Origin: VBOC01 sp964512655 | Lineage (GTDB): Bacteria; Bacteroidota; Ignavibacteria; UBA10030; SZUA-254 | Reading direction: 5' to 3' | DNA length: 64,000 nt | NCBI GenBank assembly: GCA_964512655.1 | Contig: CAZEJT010000012.1 | Location: 17,131-81,130, forward strand | Shown: positions 26,584 through 34,560 of the stretch, piece after piece | Numbering within the stretch: the first letter of the stretch is position 1 | Layout: every line of letters begins with the position of its first letter | Program-made: the position numbers and the translations under genes | The notes under the pieces: model-generated | What the model was told of the DNA's origin: nothing | Database searches by the model: none | Seen by the model: only the letters and a program-made list of their open reading frames with translations

Positions 26584-27600
26584 TCAGAGGAGGGCCAGTT
26601 CTGAGGCGTGCCGCACTGTGAGTGCCGACTCGGGCACGTCGGCGCCCAACGCGCACTTGATGGCCACGAGGGCTACTTCAATCTGGGAGGCGTCCGGCTC
26701 TTTTGTGGTGATCCGCTGCAGCCAGAGTCCGGGGGCAACAAGGATCCTGCCGATAGGCGTCCCGCTCCGTTTTGCCGACCACCGGATGAACTCGTATGCG
26801 ACGCCTCCGACGAGCGGGATCAATGGAAGGTGGGTCAGCAGGCGAATTGGGAGCGAGATTCCGCCGAGCCACGCGATCAGAAGCGAATCGAGGAGCGAGA
26901 AGAAAAGCATCGACGCAACCATCACGATGAGGATGAAACTCGTTCCGCAGCGGGGATGAAACCGCGTGAATCGCCGGGCAGAATCCACCGTCAGGTCCCC
27001 CATCGATTCGAAGGTGAACACCGCCTTGTGCTCGGCTCCGTGATACTCGAAGAGCCGCTTGACGTCCTTCATCAGGGAAATTCCGAGCATGTATCCGAGC
27101 AGGATCGCAATCCGGATCCCGCCTGCGATCACATTGAACCACACCGCCTGCTGTTCGACATGGAACACCTTCGTTGTCACCACGAGCGGGGTGATGAAGA
27201 ATACCGCGATGCCCATACCAAGGGAGAAGAGTACCGTAAGAGCGATGCGGAGGTTCGACGCTGTTTTTCTTGGAGGTCTTGCGCCGTTCCCGTTTGCCCT
27301 CGCCTTGAGGGCGATATCGCGCATCGCCACCTCGGTGGAAAAGTTCAGCGTATCGATCCCTATGTACATCATCTCGACGAGGCCTGCGGCACCCCTCAGG
27401 ACGGGAAGCTTGAAGATCTTGAATTTCTCGGCGAGTGACTTGTATTCGTGCAGTTTGACGACGATTTTGCCGTCGGATCGCCTGACGGCAGTGGCGATCC
27501 TCCCCGGCGCACGCATCATTACCCCTTCGATAACAGCCTGCCCGCCCACCTGGAGGGGGTTATTTGGATCGAATCTCAGCCGATTATTGTCTGAAGCCAA
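26584..27600 (-). CDS. DUF1385 family integral membrane protein (YqhQ-like)
   Basis: The 338-residue protein carries the conserved N-terminal signature VGGQAVIEGVMMR and several hydrophobic segments (about 110-180 and 210-260), as in the DUF1385/YqhQ family, whose biochemical role is not established. The start is TTG at 27600, supported by AAGGAG 8 bases before it and by the protein beginning MASDNNRLRFDPNNPLQVGG. No in-frame ATG lies before the conserved signature. The ribosome site sits inside a 13-base palindrome (27608-27620), so translation could be modulated by the leader. It is followed at once by prfA. Confidence 0.85.
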   Translation of the reverse strand: MASDNNRLRFDPNNPLQVGGQAVIEGVMMRAPGRIATAVRRSDGKIVVKLHEYKSLAEKFKIFKLPVLRGAAGLVEMMYIGIDTLNFSTEVAMRDIALKARANGNGARPPRKTASNLRIALTVLFSLGMGIAVFFITPLVVTTKVFHVEQQAVWFNVIAGGIRIAILLGYMLGISLMKDVKRLFEYHGAEHKAVFTFESMGDLTVDSARRFTRFHPRCGTSFILIVMVASMLFFSLLDSLLIAWLGGISLPIRLLTHLPLIPLVGGVAYEFIRWSAKRSGTPIGRILVAPGLWLQRITTKEPDASQIEVALVAIKCALGADVPESALTVRHASELALL

Positions 27601-27607
27601 AAAAAAA

Positions 27608-27620
27608 TCTCCTTAGGAGA
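27608..27620 (-). promoter_or_regulatory. Ribosome site inside a small palindrome before the DUF1385 TTG start
   Basis: TCTCCT-T-AGGAGA is a perfect inverted repeat, and on the minus strand its second half is the Shine-Dalgarno (AAGGAG) for the TTG at 27600. A run of nine T follows. The hairpin would have a one-base loop, so its stability in RNA is doubtful. Confidence 0.45.
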
Positions 27621-27730
27621 AATTGTGATTAACAAATATACTCGATTGACGGGGTAGTTGCAATTTGACCGGCTTTTGGTATTCGTGACGCTACAGCGCC
27701 ACATTGTACCCATCGCGTCCCCCTTGAAGG

Positions 27731-27748
27731 CGCCCGCTTTAGCCGGCG
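27731..27748. repeat. Degenerate REP-like palindrome
   Basis: CGCCCGCTTTAGCCGGCG has one mismatch between its arms and the same flanks (GAAGG before, TCAA after) as the other family members. It lies in the 210-bp gap between the second flippase gene and the DUF1385 gene. Confidence 0.55.
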
Positions 27749-27810
27749 TCAATCCTGTCCCTGCAAATCTGCCTCTCTCCGTTTCGTTCCACCGCTCCGC
27801 GCCCCGGGTC

Positions 27811-29322
27811 TTAACCCTCCTCGAGTGGACTCTCTTCGCGCGGAATCTCCTCTTCGTCGGGTCTGGCGCTCCGCATCATGCTTTTGAGGAAGTCGATTTC
27901 TCGCATGTCGAAAAATTTGAGAAGGTACATGAGCGCGATGAAAGCGGCGATCAGGATGGTCTTGACGACGATGCCTGATACTCCCTCATGTATGGGAATG
28001 AGCGCGTACACGGCCGCAACTGCCGCCGCCGCTGCCGCGATCTTCCCGAGCCTCCCCCACTCATACCTCATCGGATATACTCTTCTCCCCACGATGAACC
28101 CACCGGCAGCCATCGCGAGGTAGGCCAAAAACGTCGCCCATGCCGCGCCCATCATGCCTGAGGAGGGAATGAGCAGATAGTTAGCGATGACGTTTACCAG
28201 CGCGCCGATGAACATGATCACCGGGAGATAATGCGTCTTCTTCTCGATGTACATCCCGGCGGAGACGTTGATGTAGACCCCGAAGAAGAGATAACCCAGG
28301 AGGACCACGGGAACAATATCGAGCCCCGGCCAGTAGTCGGGACTGATGATGTGCCTGCCGAAGATGCTGATCGTGACGACATCCTTCACGAAGAACGTGA
28401 CCGCCAGGAAAATGCCCGACATAAGGAGCACGATGTAGGTCAGAGCCCGGGCAAAAATTTCCTTCGCGCCGGGTTCCTTCGCCGTCGAGAAGAAAAAGGG
28501 GCGCCAGGCGTAATCGTACATCGAAACTATGAGCATCATGAATATGCCGAGGCGGTAATTCGCCTGATAGATCCCCACCGTTGCGTCGTCCGTCAGCGCC
28601 CTAAGGATGGGGCGATCGATCACCTGGACCGCCGTGGCCGACAGCCCCGCGGGAATGGAAGGGAGCCCGAATTTCATGAGCGCCCTCCACAGCACGGCGT
28701 TGAAATTTCCCGGGAAGTGGCGGACAATGGTCGGCAGCAGGAGAAGAAAGGTGAAAACAGAAGCAGCCAGCCCGCTGATGAAAATCCCCTTAACTCCCAA
28801 GTGGAACTTCACGAGGAGAAGGACATTCATGCCCACGTTGACGATGATGTTTGTAAACTTCAACGATGCGAACTTCGCGGACTTTCTCTCCATCCGCAGG
28901 GAGGCGAACGGCACGATGGCAAGCGCATCGAACGCCAGGATCCCGGCGGCATAATAGACGACATAATCGTACTCTGCGGGAACGTTGATCGCCGCGGCCA
29001 ATGCGGGCGCGAAAGAGGCGAGAGCGAGCGAGAAGGCCGCAGAACTGACGAAGAGGGATATGAAGGGAGTGACGAAATTGTCTTCGCGTGAACCGATCTC
29101 AAGGGTGGATGAATACTTGAAGTAGGCCGACTCCATCCCGTAGGAGTAGATGACGTTCACGAACGCGATGATAGAGTAGACGACCGCGATGATCCCGTAC
29201 GAGCCCGGCAGGAGAACGTTTGTATAGAGGGGCACGAGCAGGAAATTGAGGAAGCGCCCGATGATGGTGCTCGACCCGTAGACGATCGTTTCGCCGCCGA
29301 GGCGCTTCAGCTGTCGGAGCAT
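27811..29322 (-). CDS. Polysaccharide flippase, Wzx/MATE-like (second copy in the run)
   Basis: This is a 503-residue integral membrane protein with about 12-14 hydrophobic segments and the N-terminal pattern ETIVYGSSTIIGRFLNFLLVPLYT typical in part of oligosaccharide flippases of the MOP superfamily (shown partly: GSSTIIGRFLNFLLVPLYT). Such proteins move undecaprenyl-linked oligosaccharides from the inner to the outer leaflet of the cytoplasmic membrane. The C terminus is a charged tail (DEEEIPREESPLEEG). It starts 14 bases after nadC, far from the other flippase gene at 49452. It could export a different glycan or lipid-linked precursor. Confidence 0.85.
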   Translation of the reverse strand: MLRQLKRLGGETIVYGSSTIIGRFLNFLLVPLYTNVLLPGSYGIIAVVYSIIAFVNVIYSYGMESAYFKYSSTLEIGSREDNFVTPFISLFVSSAAFSLALASFAPALAAAINVPAEYDYVVYYAAGILAFDALAIVPFASLRMERKSAKFASLKFTNIIVNVGMNVLLLVKFHLGVKGIFISGLAASVFTFLLLLPTIVRHFPGNFNAVLWRALMKFGLPSIPAGLSATAVQVIDRPILRALTDDATVGIYQANYRLGIFMMLIVSMYDYAWRPFFFSTAKEPGAKEIFARALTYIVLLMSGIFLAVTFFVKDVVTISIFGRHIISPDYWPGLDIVPVVLLGYLFFGVYINVSAGMYIEKKTHYLPVIMFIGALVNVIANYLLIPSSGMMGAAWATFLAYLAMAAGGFIVGRRVYPMRYEWGRLGKIAAAAAAVAAVYALIPIHEGVSGIVVKTILIAAFIALMYLLKFFDMREIDFLKSMMRSARPDEEEIPREESPLEEG

Positions 29323-29336
29323 TCAGAAGGGAGAAT

Positions 29337-30227
29337 TCACCTGCCTGAGGGGCGGGAGGAGTTGCCCGGCGGACGGATGTTGAGCGAAAGATCGAGGGCG
29401 GGCGCTGAGTGGGTCAATGCGCCTACGGATATGTAGTCGACCCCCGTCTCCGCAATCGCCCGGACATTCTCGAGTGACACGTTGCCGGAAGCTTCCACTT
29501 CCAGAGCGCGGTTGACCAGTGCGACCGCTCGTTTCATCTCGGGGAGGGAGAAATTATCGAGCATAATACGGTGGATTCCCGGGCACGCCAGGGCTTGCCG
29601 AACTTCGTCAAGAGTTTTCGTTTCGACCTCCACCCTCGCATGATGAACGGTTACTCCCCGGGACCTCTCGGCCCGCTCCACCGCGGCGGCGATCCCCCCG
29701 GCTGCTGCGATGTGGTTGTCCTTGATCAGGATCATGTCGTCGAGCCCGAACCGGTGATTCGTTCCTCCGCCGAGCCGCACTGCGAGTTTGTCGAGCGCTC
29801 GCAATCCCGGCGCGGTCTTCCGCGTATCCGTGATGCGCGCGCCTGTTCCCGCAACCGCGTCGGCGAATCTCTTTGTAAGAGTCGAAATCCCGCTCATCCT
29901 CTGGAGGAAGTTCAGCGCGGTGCGCTCGCCCTTGAGGATTCCCGCGAGCGGGCCTTCGATGGTCGCAACGAGCGTGCCTGCGTTGACGGGGGAACCATCC
30001 TCGACCATGGGACTGAAGATGAGGCCGGGATCGGCGATCCGGAAGGTTTCGGCTGCGATCTCAAGGCCGGCGACGACTCCCGTTCCCTTTGCGCCGATCT
30101 CTCCGACTCCCTGCAGGTCATGCGGGACGATCGCATCGGTGGTGATGTCCCCCATTCCGATGTCTTCCATCATCGCCTCTTCTATGATGCGCGTAATTTT
30201 TCCTCCGGGATGCACGGCGCCCATCAC
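29337..30227 (-). CDS. nadC: Nicotinate-nucleotide pyrophosphorylase (quinolinate phosphoribosyltransferase)
   Basis: NadC condenses quinolinate with PRPP to nicotinate mononucleotide, releasing CO2 and pyrophosphate, in de novo NAD synthesis. The 296-residue length is normal, and hallmark segments are visible: EDIGMGDITTDA near the N terminus, ERTALNFLQRMSGI, the TRKTAPGLR block with active-site basic residues, and GGGTNHRFGLDD followed by LIKDNH. The start is GTG 30227 or ATG 30224; both overlap the stop codon of the small Trm112-like gene, which implies translational coupling. No nadA or nadB is seen nearby. Confidence 0.95.
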   Translation of the reverse strand: MMGAVHPGGKITRIIEEAMMEDIGMGDITTDAIVPHDLQGVGEIGAKGTGVVAGLEIAAETFRIADPGLIFSPMVEDGSPVNAGTLVATIEGPLAGILKGERTALNFLQRMSGISTLTKRFADAVAGTGARITDTRKTAPGLRALDKLAVRLGGGTNHRFGLDDMILIKDNHIAAAGGIAAAVERAERSRGVTVHHARVEVETKTLDEVRQALACPGIHRIMLDNFSLPEMKRAVALVNRALEVEASGNVSLENVRAIAETGVDYISVGALTHSAPALDLSLNIRPPGNSSRPSGR

Positions 30228-30388
30228 GTCTTCTGCTGTTCGTCGGGGATCATATGGGGGACGTCGTCCTCAATCGGGTAGGTTCGACCGCATGCCCGGC
30301 AGGTCAGGGAATTGTTCCGGGGCTCGTGCGATAGCTCGCCGCGGCACGCCGGGCAGCGGAGAAGTTCGAGAAGCTCCGGAGGGATCAT
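30224..30388 (-). CDS. Trm112-like small zinc-ribbon protein
   Basis: This 54-residue protein begins MIPPELLELLRCPACRGELS. It has two CxxC pairs (RCPACRG at 11-17 and TCRACGR at 29-35) and ends ...YPIEDDVPHMIPDE, the pattern of the Trm112/YcaR family of small proteins. The start ATG at 30388 lies 7 bases after the thioesterase stop, and its TGA overlaps the start of nadC. In eukaryotes and archaea Trm112 activates methyltransferases; the bacterial role is poorly defined. The same CxxC/YP-DGIP layout appears fused to a methyltransferase at 46022-47020. Confidence 0.82.
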   Translation of the reverse strand: MIPPELLELLRCPACRGELSHEPRNNSLTCRACGRTYPIEDDVPHMIPDEQQKT

Positions 30389-30395
30389 TCGCCGC

Positions 30396-30836
30396 TTAGG
30401 CGGTCCCGGCGGCGGACTTCAGACCCGAACCGAGCGCGCTTCCGATGGCCTCCATGAACCGCGCAGGCGCGCGCGCAGGTTTTCCGGTGGCGGCGTTCAC
30501 AAAGGTGTGCACGGTGTATCCTGAAACAAGAGGGTCCTTCGATCCGTCGGCGAAGATCTCGTACTCGATGCGGACCCGCGCCCCCGGCTTTTCCAGAACC
30601 ATCGTCTTCACGCGGAGGAGATCGTCGTAGCGCGCGGACCGGAGGTAACGCGCCTGTGCCTCGATGACGGGGAGATAAAACCCCATCCGCTCGATGTCGG
30701 GATACGGAAGCCCGATTTCGCGGAGAAGGTCCGACCGCCCCTGCTCGAAGTATTCGAAAAACCTCCCGTAGTAGACCATCTTCATCTGGTCTGTGTCGGC
30801 GTAGCGGACACGGATTTCGGTCTCGACAGAGACCAT
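30396..30836 (-). CDS. Acyl-CoA thioesterase, 4-hydroxybenzoyl-CoA thioesterase (YbgC/FadM) family
   Basis: This is a 146-residue hotdog-fold protein. The family signature RYADTDQMKMVYYGRF-Y (catalytic Asp in ADTD) is at about residues 10-28. Such enzymes hydrolyse short or medium acyl-CoA or acyl-ACP thioesters in the cytosol; the exact substrate is not clear. Its ATG at 30836 overlaps the stop codon of accA (TAATG), so it is coupled to fatty-acid initiation genes. A longer frame upstream is the accA sequence in another frame and is not part of it. Confidence 0.88.
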   Translation of the reverse strand: MVSVETEIRVRYADTDQMKMVYYGRFFEYFEQGRSDLLREIGLPYPDIERMGFYLPVIEAQARYLRSARYDDLLRVKTMVLEKPGARVRIEYEIFADGSKDPLVSGYTVHTFVNAATGKPARAPARFMEAIGSALGSGLKSAAGTA

Positions 30837-31786
30837 TACTCGTCGTACTCTCCCATCGAGGCGAACTTCTCGATCCGTTTCTCGACGAGCTTGTCGACCT
30901 TGAGTTTCTTGAGCTTCTTCAGCTCTTCGAGGATGATCTGCTTCAGGATCTCGGCCGATTTTGCCGGATCGCGATGGGCCCCGCCGAGGGGCTCCGGAAC
31001 GATCCTGTCGACGATCCCCTCGGCAAGGAGGTCCGGGGCGGTGAGCTTCAGCGCCTCGGCCGCCTGCTCCTTGTAATCCCAGCTCCTCCAGAGGATGCTC
31101 GAGCACGATTCGGGGGAAATCACCGAGTACCAGGTGTTTTCCATCATCAGAACCCGGTCGCCGACACCGATCCCGAGCGCTCCGCCGGAGGCGCCCTCGC
31201 CCACGATCACCACGATGATGGGAACCGGCAGATGCGACATTTCGAAGAGGTTTCGGGCGATCGCCTCAGCCTGTCCGCGTTCCTCCGCCTCGAGTCCCGG
31301 ATACGCCCCCGGAGTGTCGAGCATCGTGATCACCGGCCTGCCGAATTTCGCGGCCAGTTTCATCAGGCGGAGGGCCTTCCGGTACCCTTCGGGATTCGGC
31401 ATCCCGAAATTGCGGTAGAGGTTCGATTTCGTATCCCGCCCCTTCTGATGCCCGATCAGCATCACGGGCTCCGAATCGAGGCGGGCAAATCCTCCCACGA
31501 TCGCCTTGTCGTCGCCGAAGGTGCGGTCGCCGTGCAGCTCCACGAAATCGGTCGCCATCAGCGAGATGTAATCGAGCGTATAGGGACGGTCGGGGTGGCG
31601 AGCGAGCTGGACTTTTTGCCAGCGCGTGAGCCCGTCGTAGATGCTCTTCCTGAGCGCCTGGACTTTCTCTTCGAGGAGTTTGATTTCGCCGTTGATGTCG
31701 AGCGAGTCGGAGTATTTTTTCATCTCCTCGATCTTCTGCTCGAGATCGACAATCGGCTTTTCGAAATTCAGGACGGTTTTCGGCAT
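30836..31786 (-). CDS. accA: Acetyl-CoA carboxylase carboxyltransferase subunit alpha
   Basis: Together with AccD, AccA moves the carboxyl group from carboxybiotin to acetyl-CoA, giving malonyl-CoA for fatty-acid synthesis. The 316-residue length is typical. The family blocks are clear: an N-terminal helical part (FEKPIVDLEQKIEEMK), RPYTLDYI-L, ELHGDR-FGDD-AIVGG, GHQKGRDTK, NFGM-PEGYRKALRLM, DTPGAYPG--AEERGQ, and GEGASGGALGIGVGD. It is translationally coupled to the thioesterase downstream and sits 9 bases behind the glycosyltransferase fusion gene, so this lipid gene appears to be read with the polysaccharide genes. Confidence 0.96.
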   Translation of the reverse strand: MPKTVLNFEKPIVDLEQKIEEMKKYSDSLDINGEIKLLEEKVQALRKSIYDGLTRWQKVQLARHPDRPYTLDYISLMATDFVELHGDRTFGDDKAIVGGFARLDSEPVMLIGHQKGRDTKSNLYRNFGMPNPEGYRKALRLMKLAAKFGRPVITMLDTPGAYPGLEAEERGQAEAIARNLFEMSHLPVPIIVVIVGEGASGGALGIGVGDRVLMMENTWYSVISPESCSSILWRSWDYKEQAAEALKLTAPDLLAEGIVDRIVPEPLGGAHRDPAKSAEILKQIILEELKKLKKLKVDKLVEKRIEKFASMGEYDE

Positions 31787-31795
31787 TGCTCCGGT

Positions 31796-33802
31796 TTAAT
31801 TCTTTTCTCCGCGGAGAACCGACTTGAGGATAATCTCAAGATCGAGCATGAGAGATTGGTTCTTCGCGTAATAAAGGTTGTACTTCGCGATCTCCTCGGC
31901 AGTCAGTCCGTCGCGCTCGTTGATCTGCGCGAGGCCGGTCAGACCGGGCTTGCCCAGGTACGCGCCTGACCGCGCTGACCCGTTGACTGACGGCGCATCT
32001 TTGTCAAGCGGCGGTCCCACCAGGCTCGCCGTCCCGTTCAGCACTTTGGGAAGGAGCAGCGCGCCGCTCTGGATCCGGCTCATCGGTTTTCCCGATTTCA
32101 TTCGGGCAGACGCCCAGGGATAGACGGTGACAAGGAGGATCGCCCCGCCCGCGAGATCGAACAACCGTTTGAACATCCGGTTGGGAAAGCGGTCGATGTT
32201 GTATTCGATTTCGACCAGCGGTATGTCGTCGAGCTGATCGATGTGGGTCTTGCCGATGATCACCTCGAGGCCCGTCGGGACGAGGCGGAAATTCACCGAC
32301 TTATTCCGGGCGCGGCCGATGACGGAGAGGATGTCGGAATACGATAGAGTATCCGTCGAAAAAATCACCTCCGAGGCCCTCTGCTCCTGAATGACCTTAC
32401 CAATATTGTCAATACTTCCAAGAATTTCAACACCCGCAATTCTCTCGCCAATGCGCTTCCGGCCCACGTCGATGAATCCGACCACGTCGTATCCGTCGGC
32501 AACGCGGGCTCGGAGTTTGCGCAGTACTTCCTGTCCGGACCCCTCGGTTCCGACGATGATCGTGCGCCGCCCGAAGAGACTCTTTCTCCGGAGCTGCGGC
32601 GACCGGAAGAGCGAGCGCGCCGCGAGCCTCCAGCCCGGTAGGAGCAGGAGATTGATCGCCCCCGAGATAAGCACGACCATGCGGCTGAATCCGTATTGCT
32701 TGAAAAAGAATGTCAGCGCGGAGATGATCACATACCCGATCACCACGGAACCCGCCGCCCTCGAGATAGAAAATTTCCTCGTCGTGTACACGCCGAGCGA
32801 ATACATCGTGGCCGCAATTATCAACCACGGAACCGTCATCGTGATGGGATACGCGTACCCGGGAAAACGAAAGAGCGTTTTGAACCAGATCAGCTCTCCG
32901 AGGAGAAGTGAGAGGTCGATCAGCGCGAGGTCGGCAAGCGTAGCAAGGAGAGGCCGGGCGATCTTTCCGAGAAATGCGATCCACTCGCGCAGCGCTATGC
33001 CTGCCGCCAGCACTCCACTCACAAATACTCCCTGCTTCAGGTGCTTGCGGACGAAGACGCGCATCGCCTCATAGAAAAGCTTCACCTCATCGATCTCACT
33101 CCGGCGCGCGCTCTCCCCTTTGTAGTGAATGATTTGGGTCTCCGGGCAGTATGAGATTTTCCGACCGGCCTGCTTGATGCGATAGCACCAATCCAGATCC
33201 TCGCCGTACATGAAAAACTGCTCATCGAGAAGCCCGATTTGATCCACGAGTTCCCGCCGGAAGCACATGAACGAGCCGCTCACAGCGTCGACTTCATAGG
33301 ACTCATTCGGGTCAAGATAGGTGAGATTGTATTTTCCGAAGAGCCGCGAATCAGGAAAAAGCGCACTCAGTCCCAGGATTCTGGCGAGCGCCACGGTTGG
33401 AGTGGGAAAGCTTCTGCGGCATGCAAGCTGGAGAGTGCCGTCGGGATTGAGAATCTTGCACCCCGCGAGCCCCACATCGGGATGCTCCTCAAGGAACCGT
33501 ATCATTACCCGAAAGGTATCTTCCTGAACCAGCGTGTCGGGATTCAGGAGGAGTACGTATGTTCCGCGGCACTGAGGAATCGCCGTATTGTTGCCTGCGG
33601 CAAATCCGCGGTTAGTCTTATTGACGATGAGCCGGACTTCGGGGAATCGCTCCCGGACCATCTCTACGCTCCCGTCGTCGGAGGCGTTGTCGACTACGAA
33701 AACTTCCGCCGGCAGGTCGCGAATCGCCTTTCCGATGGAGACGAGGGAATTCTCCAAAAAGGGACGGACATTGTAATTGACGATGACGATCGAGAGGTCC
33801 AA
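31796..33802 (-). CDS. Fusion of a GT2 glycosyltransferase and a degenerate polyprenyl glycosylphosphotransferase
   Basis: Residues 1-255 are a family 2 glycosyltransferase (SIVIVNYN, VDNASDDGS, LLLNPDT at 85-90, GEDLDWCYR at 200-208), likely rhamnosyltransferase-like. Residues 260-400 hold about five membrane segments and 412-530 a Rossmann-like domain (RRTIIVGTEGSGQEV), as in WbaP/WcaJ-type priming transferases. The C-terminal transferase domain (540-668) keeps KRLFDLAGG, NGTASLVGP, KPGLTGLAQIN and the final DLEIILKSV. It lacks the segment with QERVG, FRSM and the catalytic RK-SLDELPQ region: only about 25 residues stand where about 85 are expected. The second half is therefore probably not catalytic. 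The start appears to be TTG at 33802. Confidence 0.85.
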   Translation of the reverse strand: MDLSIVIVNYNVRPFLENSLVSIGKAIRDLPAEVFVVDNASDDGSVEMVRERFPEVRLIVNKTNRGFAAGNNTAIPQCRGTYVLLLNPDTLVQEDTFRVMIRFLEEHPDVGLAGCKILNPDGTLQLACRRSFPTPTVALARILGLSALFPDSRLFGKYNLTYLDPNESYEVDAVSGSFMCFRRELVDQIGLLDEQFFMYGEDLDWCYRIKQAGRKISYCPETQIIHYKGESARRSEIDEVKLFYEAMRVFVRKHLKQGVFVSGVLAAGIALREWIAFLGKIARPLLATLADLALIDLSLLLGELIWFKTLFRFPGYAYPITMTVPWLIIAATMYSLGVYTTRKFSISRAAGSVVIGYVIISALTFFFKQYGFSRMVVLISGAINLLLLPGWRLAARSLFRSPQLRRKSLFGRRTIIVGTEGSGQEVLRKLRARVADGYDVVGFIDVGRKRIGERIAGVEILGSIDNIGKVIQEQRASEVIFSTDTLSYSDILSVIGRARNKSVNFRLVPTGLEVIIGKTHIDQLDDIPLVEIEYNIDRFPNRMFKRLFDLAGGAILLVTVYPWASARMKSGKPMSRIQSGALLLPKVLNGTASLVGPPLDKDAPSVNGSARSGAYLGKPGLTGLAQINERDGLTAEEIAKYNLYYAKNQSLMLDLEIILKSVLRGEKN

Positions 33803-33811
33803 AGTTGCCGG

Positions 33812-34528
33812 CTACAATGTGCCCAGGATTTTCTTCAACTTGAGCTTCCAGACCATGAAGACCGCTTCGCGGACGATCTGTTTCGACATTTTGGAATGAC
33901 CCGAAGTGCGGTCGGCAAAGGTGATGGGATGTTCGCACAGTTTGAACCCCTTGCTCCACGCCTTGAAGTTCATCTCGATCTGGAAGGCATAGCCGTTTGA
34001 GCGCACCTTGTCGAGATTGATGGACTCAAGCACTTCGCGCTTGAAGCACTTGAATCCTCCTGTCGCATCTTTGATCGGCAGTCCTGTGATCACGCGAGTA
34101 TAGACGTTGGCCGCATAGCTCAGGAGTAACCGCCGGATCGGCCAGTTCACGACCCGGACGCCGTTGGTGTAGCGGGAGCCGACGACAAGGTCGCATCCGT
34201 TCATCTTCTCCAGAAACCGGGGAATTTCATCCGGGTTGTGCGAGAAATCTGCATCCATCTCGAAGACGTAATCGAACCCCTTCGCGATCGCGTATCTGAA
34301 TCCCTCAACGTATGCCGTTCCCAGCCCCATCTTGCCGGCGCGGCGGAGAAGGTGGATGCACGGATTGGTTTGCATGAGATCGGCAACGATATCCCCTGTG
34401 TGGTCCGGCGAATTGTCGTCTACGATCAATATCTCGATGCCCGGCACCTGGCCGAGGACCTGCTTGATGAAGAGGCCTACATTCTCGGCCTCGTTGTATG
34501 TCGGTGTTACGACGAGGATCTTCGGCAT
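33812..34528 (-). CDS. Polyprenol monophosphomannose synthase-like GT2 glycosyltransferase
   Basis: This 238-residue, single-domain GT2 enzyme resembles dolichol-phosphate mannose synthase. It has VVTPTYNEAENV at the N terminus, VDDNSPDHTGDI, the DxD motif in EMDADFSHNP, VVGSRYTNG, and ATGGFKCFKREVL. There is no C-terminal membrane anchor, as in the soluble bacterial and DPM1-like forms. The likely reaction is transfer of mannose (or glucose) from a nucleotide sugar to a polyprenyl phosphate at the inner face of the membrane, providing a donor for the glycan locus. It is encoded 9 bases before the fusion gene. Confidence 0.88.
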   Translation of the reverse strand: MPKILVVTPTYNEAENVGLFIKQVLGQVPGIEILIVDDNSPDHTGDIVADLMQTNPCIHLLRRAGKMGLGTAYVEGFRYAIAKGFDYVFEMDADFSHNPDEIPRFLEKMNGCDLVVGSRYTNGVRVVNWPIRRLLLSYAANVYTRVITGLPIKDATGGFKCFKREVLESINLDKVRSNGYAFQIEMNFKAWSKGFKLCEHPITFADRTSGHSKMSKQIVREAVFMVWKLKLKKILGTL

Positions 34529-34560
34529 TCCCCGGAGTCCTTTCTACTGTGTCTCAATGG

